NCBI GenBank assembly: GCA_023443515.1 | Contig: JAEZUC010000097.1 | Coordinates: forward strand, 1 to 64,000 | DNA length: 64,000 nt | DNA from: Bacillota bacterium | Lineage (GTDB): Bacteria > Bacillota > Clostridia > Acetivibrionales > DSM-1351 | Direction: 5' to 3' | Part shown: one piece after another, positions 26,616 through 33,782 of the stretch | How positions within the stretch are numbered: position 1 is the stretch's first letter | Layout of the letters: each line of letters begins with the position of its first letter | Notes under the pieces: model-generated | The model's input: the letters and a program-made list of their open reading frames with translations, nothing else | What the model was told of the DNA's origin: nothing | Database searches by the model: none | Translations under genes and position numbers: made by a program

Positions 26616-27659
26616 TTAAACAAACAAATTACCTTGGGTATTATCAGATATAATACCATTGTTTACACCAATCTTACCTGAAGCAAATAATTCTCTTACT
26701 TGAGCATTGTTCCATCCTGAACTGAGCCTCTTACAGATATCTTTAAGTGATTGCTCTTTTACGTTTCCAAAAAATACATTTAAGTAAGGTGAAGGTCCAA
26801 CGTTTCCTTCTGATGTAATCCTCATTAAAGATACATATCCTAGATTGAGTCCGCTTTTAATATGCATCGTAGGATCTGCAAAACTAACTCTAGTTGCGCC
26901 TGGGGTTTTTTGTATGTCCTCTATGTACTTCTTTAGCGCAACATAATCCTCATCCGAAGCTAAATTAATGTCCTCATCCTTTGCCCGGCCTGTTTTAGCC
27001 AGGTATTGTGTTCTTAACTCATACACACCATATTTATTACACAACTCATATATTCTTGGGAAATCATCAATATTTTCTTTTACTAAAGAGGTAGCGACTA
27101 ATGTTGTTTTTCCTGCCTCACTTAATAAGCGTATAGAATTTACAGCATCGTCATAAGAACCTTTTCTGGCTCTTATTGAGTCGTGAATTTCAGCAGTTGA
27201 TCCATCTAGGCTAACTTGCACAGTACTTGTATACCTTGCTATATGCTTTATTTTATCTTTATCCATTCCCCAGCCGCTTATTACTGTTCCAATCTGAACA
27301 CCCCCTGACCATAAATATTGAAGTAAATTCAAATATTCCGGTCTCGTGTTTGGTTCTCCTCCGCTAATGCATAATCTAAACATACCTATGTCCAATAACT
27401 CATCAGCCACAGCAAAGAGTTTTTTTGATGAAAGCTCTTCAACCTTCATAGGGGACTTATTATAACAATATACACATCTTTGCGGGCACATTGAAGTTAT
27501 TTCCCATAAAGCAAATATCGGTGCTTTTAAGTACCTTGGAACTAGTCCTCTTTCCACTGCTTTTTGATATTGTTCAGACCAGTTATCACTGAAATCCATA
27601 ATATCACTTATAATTTGTTTATCTTCCGTATATAGCCCAAGCGATCCCTTTATTGGCAT
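26616..27659 (-). CDS. Radical SAM protein with degenerate SPASM-like C-terminus
   Basis: A 347-aa protein from the ATG at 27659, with GGAGG seven bases upstream; the TTG at 27674 lies inside that ribosome site. The radical SAM motif is SMCPQRCVYCYNK (CX3CX2C). The C-terminal part keeps the layout of a SPASM region (ITSEGNVGPSPYL, GNVKEQSLKDI), but the cysteines that would bind auxiliary clusters are absent, with Ser-Pro where Pro-Cys is expected. It probably works with the discrete PqqD-like protein encoded just downstream. The reaction may therefore differ from that of the two SPASM enzymes nearby. Confidence 0.83.
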   Translation of the reverse strand: MPIKGSLGLYTEDKQIISDIMDFSDNWSEQYQKAVERGLVPRYLKAPIFALWEITSMCPQRCVYCYNKSPMKVEELSSKKLFAVADELLDIGMFRLCISGGEPNTRPEYLNLLQYLWSGGVQIGTVISGWGMDKDKIKHIARYTSTVQVSLDGSTAEIHDSIRARKGSYDDAVNSIRLLSEAGKTTLVATSLVKENIDDFPRIYELCNKYGVYELRTQYLAKTGRAKDEDINLASDEDYVALKKYIEDIQKTPGATRVSFADPTMHIKSGLNLGYVSLMRITSEGNVGPSPYLNVFFGNVKEQSLKDICKRLSSGWNNAQVRELFASGKIGVNNGIISDNTQGNLFV

Positions 27660-27695
27660 AAATAAAACCTCCAATTTTATTTATTATTTATTTGA

Positions 27696-29174
27696 CTATT
27701 TGGTCAAATTACATGTTCCAAACCTTTTCATAACTGTACATCCCGGATCAGTACCCGCACCAACTGCACCATACTTCTGGAACGTTCTTACATGACATCC
27801 TCCTGCACAACGAAAATAACCTTCACAGTCAGATGGACAATTTGTGTTATTTTGCCTTACAATTTTAAACACTTCTGCTTCATTCCATATTTGACCCAAA
27901 GAGTATTTCTTCAGATCCCCTGGCAATATAGGAATATCCTCGTTAGCAGATGGGCATAGCATTACATTACCTCGTGGTGAAACACAACAATGAAGCCTAC
28001 CTGCTCCACAAGACGGCATTGCAGCGTTAGGGTCAATTATTGAAAACAGTTGGTTATTTAATCCCTCATTAATAACCGGTGGAATGAAAATTAGTCTGTC
28101 ACCATACTCTTCCAAGGCAAATTTCTCAACGTCAGCGTAATAAGAAGCTAACTCAATATGCTCCTTGTCAGTTATCTCCAGCTTACTTCTATTTTTAAAA
28201 CCTCTTCCACCCATTTCAAGAGGAACGCAAGCCAGCTCTTCAACACCCAATTCAGCTGCCGTCTTTATTATATCTTTTAACTGATATACATTTTGTTTTG
28301 TTACGGTTATATTTAATCTATATGGTAAACCTACTTCCTGACATGCCCTGATTCCTCTGACAGTCGCATCAAAAGCACCCTTTGCTCCTCGGAATTTATC
28401 ATATGAATCAGCATCAGGCCCATCAAGATTTCCTTCAACCTTCAAACATTTTAAATCTTTTAGTTTTTGAGCTGCTTTCTTATCCAGCAAAGTCATATTC
28501 GTTAAAAAGCAATGATCAACACCCTTTGAAGATATATGACTAACAAGCTCAAAAATATCAGGTCTCATTAGAGGCTCTCCACCTGAAACAAAAATACTGA
28601 ATACATCTTGTTCTGCAATATTATCAATTATTTTGCACCATGTTTCAGTGTCTAGCTCATCACTGCATTTGTTGATATCAATGTTAGTTTTATAGTCGGC
28701 ATCTGCAAAGCAATGCACGCATTTTAAATTACACTTGCCTGTAAATTCAACCAAAACCTTCATTGGTGCTGAAAGTTTATAATCTCCCATTCCTATTATT
28801 CCGGGACTGGGTATAATGTTTCTAAAATCAGCATCCATTAATATTGAAACATTATTTTTACTTTTATTAAATGATGATACAGCATTGTCCAATTTAGCTT
28901 CGGGCAATCCATCCCAAGTCAATGCACCCAACTTTACCAGTTTGGATACTACAGCGTTTACGTCCTGTTGAATAATTTCCTTAGGTGCATCATACTCCTG
29001 ATAAAGCTTATGTACCAGATCTTCTATTGAATTCTTTCCGTTACATTCCTTCAGGACAAAATACCCGGTGTCATTAGTTAAATTGTAGGCTCGTCCGCTT
29101 AAGTAATACATCCCTCCCCAGGATTCCTTCCTGACCTTACCTTTGAAAATAGGCTTCACATTGTTAATATTCAT
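27696..29174 (-). CDS. RRE-radical SAM-SPASM peptide-modifying enzyme (copy 2)
   Basis: A 492-aa homologue of the 15340-16833 product with the same three parts: PqqD-like recognition domain at residues about 10-90 (ESWGGMYYLSGRAYN), radical SAM core with GKCNLKCVHCFAD (Cys148, 152, 155) and SPASM domain (CGAGRLHCCVSPRGN, CPSDCEGYFRCAGGCHV). Two enzymes of this kind with two precursors suggest either one enzyme per peptide or sequential action. ATG start with GGGAG upstream. It is the second gene of the train. Confidence 0.88.
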   Translation of the reverse strand: MNINNVKPIFKGKVRKESWGGMYYLSGRAYNLTNDTGYFVLKECNGKNSIEDLVHKLYQEYDAPKEIIQQDVNAVVSKLVKLGALTWDGLPEAKLDNAVSSFNKSKNNVSILMDADFRNIIPSPGIIGMGDYKLSAPMKVLVEFTGKCNLKCVHCFADADYKTNIDINKCSDELDTETWCKIIDNIAEQDVFSIFVSGGEPLMRPDIFELVSHISSKGVDHCFLTNMTLLDKKAAQKLKDLKCLKVEGNLDGPDADSYDKFRGAKGAFDATVRGIRACQEVGLPYRLNITVTKQNVYQLKDIIKTAAELGVEELACVPLEMGGRGFKNRSKLEITDKEHIELASYYADVEKFALEEYGDRLIFIPPVINEGLNNQLFSIIDPNAAMPSCGAGRLHCCVSPRGNVMLCPSANEDIPILPGDLKKYSLGQIWNEAEVFKIVRQNNTNCPSDCEGYFRCAGGCHVRTFQKYGAVGAGTDPGCTVMKRFGTCNLTK

Positions 29175-29323
29175 TATTCCACTCCCATTCAGCCACTGCC
29201 GCTGGTGGCAATAATAGTAATAAAACTGGTGGCGACATTCACCATAGTGTTATCCTAGTTTTTGAGAAATCGAACTACAAAGAATAGTAATAAATATGAT
29301 TGTTAATCCGATATATAAGACAA

Positions 29324-29405
29324 TTATGTTAAATATATAGGCCACTCCTTGCTGGCATATTGAACCTCCACGGTCAGATTGATGAATCAACCTTTTTGAC
29401 TGAAA
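29324..29405 (-). pseudogene. Remnant of an IS3-family transposase (DDE region)
   Basis: On the minus strand one frame reads RLIHQSDRG, and after a one-base shift it continues VQYASKEWPIYLT and stops. Together this matches the conserved second-Asp region of IS3-family OrfB transposases, which typically read LIHHSDRGVQYAS. One extra G breaks the frame. No other transposase parts or terminal repeats were seen near it. It is a dead fragment between the first and second genes of the cluster. Confidence 0.6.
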
Positions 29406-29420
29406 AGTTCTACACTAAAT

Positions 29421-30110
29421 TTAAAATATATAAGGTATTAGCAATTTTGTTGTTTTTTTATACTCTATGTACTCTGTCTTAAAATGCTTTATAAGGAAAT
29501 CTTCTTCTATTTTTATCCTATACGCCAGAGATATAATAACCGGCACTGAGGATAGAACTACATATAAATTCAAATTTGTATGTATTAATAAACCCGCAAT
29601 TAATAAAATTACCCCAAGATAGCAAGGATGTCTAATCCATTTATACAAGCCCTTTGTTATTAGAGTATTTGTTGAGGTTACAGAAACTGTGGGATGGTAG
29701 TTAAAACCAAGAAGATTTATAGAATATATTCGGGTGACAAAGCCTAAAGCTATCAGAGCAATTCCAGCCAACGTTGGTGCACTTAAAATATTCTGATGAC
29801 TGATAAAACGGATTGAAACACCATAAAAAACAAGCTCAGATAGCAAAATAAATGTTTTTGAAAAACGATCATTATAGTATCTAATTAAGTTTCTATGCTC
29901 ATTGATTCCTGCTGTTTCAATTGTTGTTCCAATAATACAAATAATAATATCTATTATTTTAATACTATGAACCTTTGAATAACTTAGTAAGTATAATCCT
30001 CCAAAAATAATGCAATTTGTTATAAAGGATTTACAAGCTCTATATTTTTTATTATTAATAAAATCAATTTTAATATGTTTTTTTCTAAGATTATCTAATT
30101 GAATTTTCAT
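29421..30110 (-). CDS. Isoprenylcysteine methyltransferase-like membrane protein
   Basis: A 229-aa membrane protein with about five hydrophobic segments. The C-terminal half carries the ICMT/PEMT signature: GLYKWIRHPCYLGV, then RIKIEEDFLIKHF and EYIEYKK, the usual S-adenosylmethionine-binding layout. It is the first gene of the train, with GAGG upstream of ATG, and lies about 250 bases before the radical SAM genes. It could methylate a carboxylate (such as a peptide C-terminus) or an amine at the membrane. It might also be an unrelated gene that happens to lead the operon, since an IS remnant separates it from the next gene. Confidence 0.75.
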   Translation of the reverse strand: MKIQLDNLRKKHIKIDFINNKKYRACKSFITNCIIFGGLYLLSYSKVHSIKIIDIIICIIGTTIETAGINEHRNLIRYYNDRFSKTFILLSELVFYGVSIRFISHQNILSAPTLAGIALIALGFVTRIYSINLLGFNYHPTVSVTSTNTLITKGLYKWIRHPCYLGVILLIAGLLIHTNLNLYVVLSSVPVIISLAYRIKIEEDFLIKHFKTEYIEYKKTTKLLIPYIF

Positions 30111-30356
30111 ATAAGCCTCATAAATACAAAACTATTAATTTATCCTTTGAGGACAAGTAAGTAGCAAAGATAATGTTCATCTTTCATCTCTTTACATGTG
30201 CTATTATGCTTGTTAAGGATCATCAATCTTTGTTTATCAATAATAGTATTTTTCCAAACACCCTTTATTCATCAAAAAGTTACGATAATTGATACCGCCC
30301 TTTTCGAACATTGGTAAATTTTGGAGAAATATAGCATTATTTTTGTTTATTGTATA

Positions 30357-30386
30357 ACTTTACCATTTATGTTCTTGTATTGTCAA
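30357..30386 (-). promoter_or_regulatory. Possible promoter of the biosynthetic operon
   Basis: On the minus strand TTGACA (30381-30386) is followed after 18 bases by TAAAGT (30357-30362). The -35 box is perfect and the -10 box matches four of six positions. It is the best candidate seen upstream of the first gene, but AT-rich sequence makes chance matches common. Confidence 0.4.
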
Positions 30387-30537
30387 TCTGTATTTTTCTA
30401 CAATTTATTCAATATTATCTTATATTTTGCGAAAGTAAGAGTTTGGCATAAAAAAGCATAAAACTATATTAAAATTTAGTGTTTTTTAAATAACAGGCAA
30501 TTATATCTCAATAGAAGAGAGTTTTTATAATAGAGAA

Positions 30538-30588
30538 GGAGCGTGCTAGCTACTTTGTAGAGTAGTTTTGCCACACTCCCGGTTTTTT
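30538..30588 (+). terminator. Terminator-like hairpin between two operons
   Basis: The 8-bp outer stem (30538-30545 with 30572-30579, one G-U type mismatch) and a 5-bp inner stem (CTACT/AGTAG) are followed on the plus strand by GG and six T residues. On the minus strand it lies 55 bases after the stop of the NifK-like gene and is followed by a weaker T-rich run, so it may serve that operon even though the better T-run faces the other way. Confidence 0.5.
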
Positions 30589-30634
30589 CGCGGATTGCAT
30601 CTGATTATTTTCAAAGCATTGTAAAGGAAAACCA

Positions 30635-31990
30635 TTAAGCACTTGCACTAATCGCGATAGTAAATATTTTTTCAATCAAGGACAAGGCGCCTCTGTATCC
30701 GACATATGCTCTTGATAAAACCACTTCATAGGATGCCGGGAAGCCAATTTCAACAATATTTCCACCAAGTTGCTTTGCAGCATCTCTGTCCCAGGTTGTT
30801 CCTAAAACAATTGCAGGTTTTTCCTCTGAATTGATAAGTGCCTGTTCAACCAAATAACCATCTTCTAAAAAAAGAGGTGTTACGCTGACATCATCTGCAA
30901 TGTTTTCAAATTCTTTTCTGATATTGGCCCTATGTTCCTCAGGAGGATTTTCCGTTATAATTTGTTTAACCGGAATCAATCCAAGCTGATTTACAAGAAA
31001 TTTTGTGATGGAAAGATTATAACTGCTTTCACCCACAACAGCAAATTTTGATGGAACACCCCACCAATATTCTGCATAGAAATCAGAAAAATCTTCTAGA
31101 AATTTATAATAAAGCTTCTCTTCCTTTTGTATGAATTTTTCTGTCTTTTCCGAATTTAATCCTGCAAAGTCCGATACTTTACGTAAGAAATCAGATGTAG
31201 CTTTCCCACCGATAGGGATTACAGGTATATGTAAAAAAGGTTGCCCATATTTTTTTTCAAGATGCTCTGCTGTACTAAGTCCAAGCCATGTTGATATAAC
31301 AAGATTAAATTGTGCTTTAGGGATTTCTTTCCATTCCTCAACACCTTTTGAGTCATGCCCAAATAAAATATTAACTTCAAGGCCTATCCCTTCAAGAATA
31401 CGTTTAATCTCAGAGAGATCACCCCTCCAAAATGGGTTTTGATATGGAATTTCTGTCCAAACATTAACCACATTCTTTTTCTTCGGTCCGTTGTAATTAC
31501 CCACATATTGGTCAATGATTGCCTTTGTAACCAGTTCATGACCTGTATAATTATTCCCCTTAAAACCACCTGTCTCAGCGTAAACAATGGGAACACCTTT
31601 TTCTTGGAATTTTGATACCACTGACGGTACATCATCACCGACAAGGTCTGGTATACACCCTGTAAGTACCACAAACAAATCTGCATCGATTACCTTTATT
31701 GAAGCTTGTATAAGTTCTTTTAGCCTCTCATTTCCCCCAAATACTACTTCATTTTCTGAGGCATTAAGACTGGGCGGAACAGCTCCGCCTCCATAGCCTC
31801 CCCCCTGAAATCCGTTGTAAAAAGCAAGGCTAACATATTGCTTATCCGCACAACCCGGTCCGCAATGAGTAATCGGAACTACTCCCGGAATAGCACTAGC
31901 AGTGTACATAGCACCAATAGCACAGCCATAACGTGGTCGGCTTATTGAATTTGTTTTTTGAGCTTCGTATGAATTTTCAATCTGTGTCAT
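30635..31990 (-). CDS. Nitrogenase component 1-like protein, beta-type (NifK-like)
   Basis: A 451-aa nitrogenase-superfamily protein. Cys23 in RYGCAIG, Cys47 in HCGPGCADK and Cys112 in LTGCIPDLVGDD sit at the places of the three P-cluster cysteines of NifK. The N-terminus is short like that of the nitrogenase-like subfamilies rather than Mo-nitrogenase. It follows its NifD-like partner by 15 bases with GGAGG before ATG, so the two are co-expressed subunits. No NifH, NifB or NifE/N genes are nearby, so a reductase and any cofactor must come from elsewhere. The substrate is unknown; methylthio-alkane reductase-like and other nitrogenase-like groups are candidates. Confidence 0.8.
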   Translation of the reverse strand: MTQIENSYEAQKTNSISRPRYGCAIGAMYTASAIPGVVPITHCGPGCADKQYVSLAFYNGFQGGGYGGGAVPPSLNASENEVVFGGNERLKELIQASIKVIDADLFVVLTGCIPDLVGDDVPSVVSKFQEKGVPIVYAETGGFKGNNYTGHELVTKAIIDQYVGNYNGPKKKNVVNVWTEIPYQNPFWRGDLSEIKRILEGIGLEVNILFGHDSKGVEEWKEIPKAQFNLVISTWLGLSTAEHLEKKYGQPFLHIPVIPIGGKATSDFLRKVSDFAGLNSEKTEKFIQKEEKLYYKFLEDFSDFYAEYWWGVPSKFAVVGESSYNLSITKFLVNQLGLIPVKQIITENPPEEHRANIRKEFENIADDVSVTPLFLEDGYLVEQALINSEEKPAIVLGTTWDRDAAKQLGGNIVEIGFPASYEVVLSRAYVGYRGALSLIEKIFTIAISASA

Positions 31991-32005
31991 CTTTTACCTC
32001 CGCAA

Positions 32006-33529
32006 TTAATCTTGATATATAATATCCGGGTTTTTAGCAAGGATATATGGATCATCCTGGCTTAGCCACCACTTTGTATATGGCAGCTTAATATGCTGTG
32101 CTAAATCTTCGTGGAATTTCTTTCTTTTTAAAATAGCTAATATTGCTTCTCCCAAGTTTACAATGCCCTCATAACCTACTGCAATATGTTCGTCTCCAAG
32201 AGGAGCAGCCGGAATACCAAGACGTGAAGCAAGAGGTGCAAGCCCGTTATGTCGTATTAATAAAAAGTCAGGATTGGCTTTTTTCAGTAGAGCATAGAGC
32301 TGGTGTTGCTGTCTGTTACTGACACTGAAATTTTCCACATTTCCATAGTTATTAACAAGAAAAGCTAAAGAGTCTTGTATGGGATCTTCACTGTCATAGA
32401 TAGGATCGTGGTGGAATACCAAGGAGCCATTCACTTCAACTCCAAGCTCTCTTAGTACTGAAATCAGTCCATGGGAATAGGCAGAACCTGTTGCAACATA
32501 CCCTTTTACTCCTTTCAGCTTTTTCTTTAACTCTTCGATTTTGGGAGTTACACGCTCACGCTCTTTTTTTATGTATGCTTCGCAAAGCTCCTCACGGTGA
32601 GTGATTATTGCTATGCCCCTGAGCCATGCATCGGTTCCGGCAAAGCCGTAAGGTTGAGGAGCTTTCAATTCAGGAACGCCATAATTTTGTTCCAGTCCCT
32701 GAGCCAAATATGAGGAAAGCGTATTACAAAAACCAACTGTGACAGCAGCTTCTGACATCTGTGCCAAATCTTCAACAGTTGCCAAATCTACAACATAATT
32801 TACACGCAGATTAAGCTCTTTAAGCATGGGTGTAAATACATCAGAACCCCATAGGTTTACTACATTTACCAGATCCTCCTGCTTTTTAGGATTCTTCCTT
32901 ACAATATCTCTCAAAATACCGTGTTGAGTGGCATCAAATCCTGTGCTCCAATGTTTTGAGCGAAAGCCTTCACAATGAAGAGGAATTACAGGAATTACGA
33001 ACTTCTCGGAATACTCCGTTGCAACGCTGTCAATATCATCACCGATAATGCCTGTAGCACATGCTGTTCCAATAAAAATTGCACTGGGCTTATATCTCTC
33101 CCAAACATCACGGATAGTCTGTTCAAGCTTTCCAATACCCCCAAAAACCATATCACCTTCTATCAAGTTTGTAGAAACGATTTTAATATTTTCTACCGGA
33201 AGGCCTCTCATAGCAAGGCCATTACGATATATTGAATTATAAATTGTCTGACTTACTGCACAACCAATAGGGGAGTGTTGAATCAAAACGGCACCTCTCA
33301 CATTTCCAGCCTGACATTCCACCATTTGTTCACTGCAAACAGAGCCTTGTGTAAAAGGACCTTTGATTTCACAAAGCTTACAACCATTGCCTTTTTTACC
33401 GCTACAGCCAAGAACGGAATATCCTGATTCCTCCACTAATTTTGAAGCTTCTCCGTCCCAACCGATGATGGTTCCAAGACGTTGCTCACGGCTTACAACA
33501 GTAGTGTCCGCCAAATTAATTTTCCCCAT
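32006..33529 (-). CDS. Nitrogenase component 1-like protein, alpha-type (NifD-like)
   Basis: A 507-aa partner of the NifK-like protein. P-cluster-type cysteines are Cys65 (GSVCSEQ), Cys90 (HSPIGCAV) and Cys157 (GTACATGIIGDD). Two further residues match the cofactor ligands of NifD: Cys268 in TVGFCNTLSS (NifD Cys275 place) and His448 in LGDEHIAVGYEG (NifD His442 place). Retention of both argues for a true active-site metal cluster rather than a scaffold or cofactor-free reductase. An extra cysteine-rich loop, GCSGKKGNGCKLC (residues 41-53), precedes the core. The GGAGGGG ribosome site supports the ATG. A repeated promoter/attenuator module lies upstream. Confidence 0.82.
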   Translation of the reverse strand: MGKINLADTTVVSREQRLGTIIGWDGEASKLVEESGYSVLGCSGKKGNGCKLCEIKGPFTQGSVCSEQMVECQAGNVRGAVLIQHSPIGCAVSQTIYNSIYRNGLAMRGLPVENIKIVSTNLIEGDMVFGGIGKLEQTIRDVWERYKPSAIFIGTACATGIIGDDIDSVATEYSEKFVIPVIPLHCEGFRSKHWSTGFDATQHGILRDIVRKNPKKQEDLVNVVNLWGSDVFTPMLKELNLRVNYVVDLATVEDLAQMSEAAVTVGFCNTLSSYLAQGLEQNYGVPELKAPQPYGFAGTDAWLRGIAIITHREELCEAYIKKERERVTPKIEELKKKLKGVKGYVATGSAYSHGLISVLRELGVEVNGSLVFHHDPIYDSEDPIQDSLAFLVNNYGNVENFSVSNRQQHQLYALLKKANPDFLLIRHNGLAPLASRLGIPAAPLGDEHIAVGYEGIVNLGEAILAILKRKKFHEDLAQHIKLPYTKWWLSQDDPYILAKNPDIIYQD

Positions 33530-33595
33530 GGTAACCCCTCCTTCAATGCGTTTTATTTTATTTTTAATTTAATGCCGCAAAAGCTTCTCCCTTAA

Positions 33596-33647
33596 TAAAA
33601 AAGACTATTTCCTATTTTGCTGAAATCAGCAAAATATAGAAACAGTC
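33596..33647 (-). terminator. Hairpin with T-run in the leader of the nitrogenase-like operon
   Basis: A stem of about 20 bp with a few mismatches (33603-33623 with 33626-33647) is followed on the minus strand by TTTTTT. It lies between the promoter and the start codon, so it would stop transcription early unless overridden. An attenuator is likely; it could also terminate transcripts from the sigma-factor operon upstream. Confidence 0.65.
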
Positions 33648-33682
33648 TCTAATTCGTTTAGTAAACACGTTTAGTTTTATTT

Positions 33683-33711
33683 ATTATAAAGGTTAATTCC
33701 TCCCATGTCAA
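33683..33711 (-). promoter_or_regulatory. Consensus promoter of the nitrogenase-like operon, with operator-like palindrome downstream
   Basis: On the minus strand TTGACA (33706-33711) and TATAAT (33683-33688) are separated by exactly 17 bases, a perfect sigma-A consensus. Just downstream, near 33661-33675, TAAAC-GT-GTTTA forms a palindrome within a direct repeat of ACTAAACG. The position over the transcription start suits a repressor operator. A perfect promoter would need such control. Confidence 0.8.
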
Positions 33712-33782
33712 TAGGAATACCAGGATTACATATGATATAAAATATTGAATGAAACGTAACTATTCAGCCTAATAGATTGCGG

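Larger units (their letters stand above)
30111..30634. other. Intergenic region upstream of the biosynthetic operon
   Basis: This 524-base AT-rich gap separates the biosynthetic train from the nitrogenase-like operon. It contains a possible promoter for the biosynthetic genes and a hairpin near 30538-30580, both annotated separately. No open frame with a ribosome site was recognised. If the promoter call is right, the transcript begins with an untranslated leader of roughly 240 bases. Confidence 0.6.
33584..33720 (-). repeat. Promoter/attenuator module, copy 1 of a direct repeat
   Basis: About 135 bases that recur, largely unchanged and in the same orientation, at 35374-35514. Both copies hold a promoter, a TAAAC-N2-GTTTA palindrome and a terminator-like hairpin in the same order. 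This copy lies 55 bases upstream of the NifD-like start codon, so it should control the nitrogenase-like pair. Confidence 0.85.

Noticed and set aside
29189..29245. An 18-codon minus-strand frame just before the SPASM gene at 29174, considered as a third precursor
   Set aside because: It lacks the MKKAY leader and YxxP element, has only a weak ribosome site and shares nothing with the two clear precursors.
30635..33529. Assignment of the pair to Mo-nitrogenase NifDK
   Set aside because: Short N-terminus, extra Cys-rich loop in the alpha-type protein and the absence of nifH, nifB, nifE or nifN nearby argue against a conventional nif operon.
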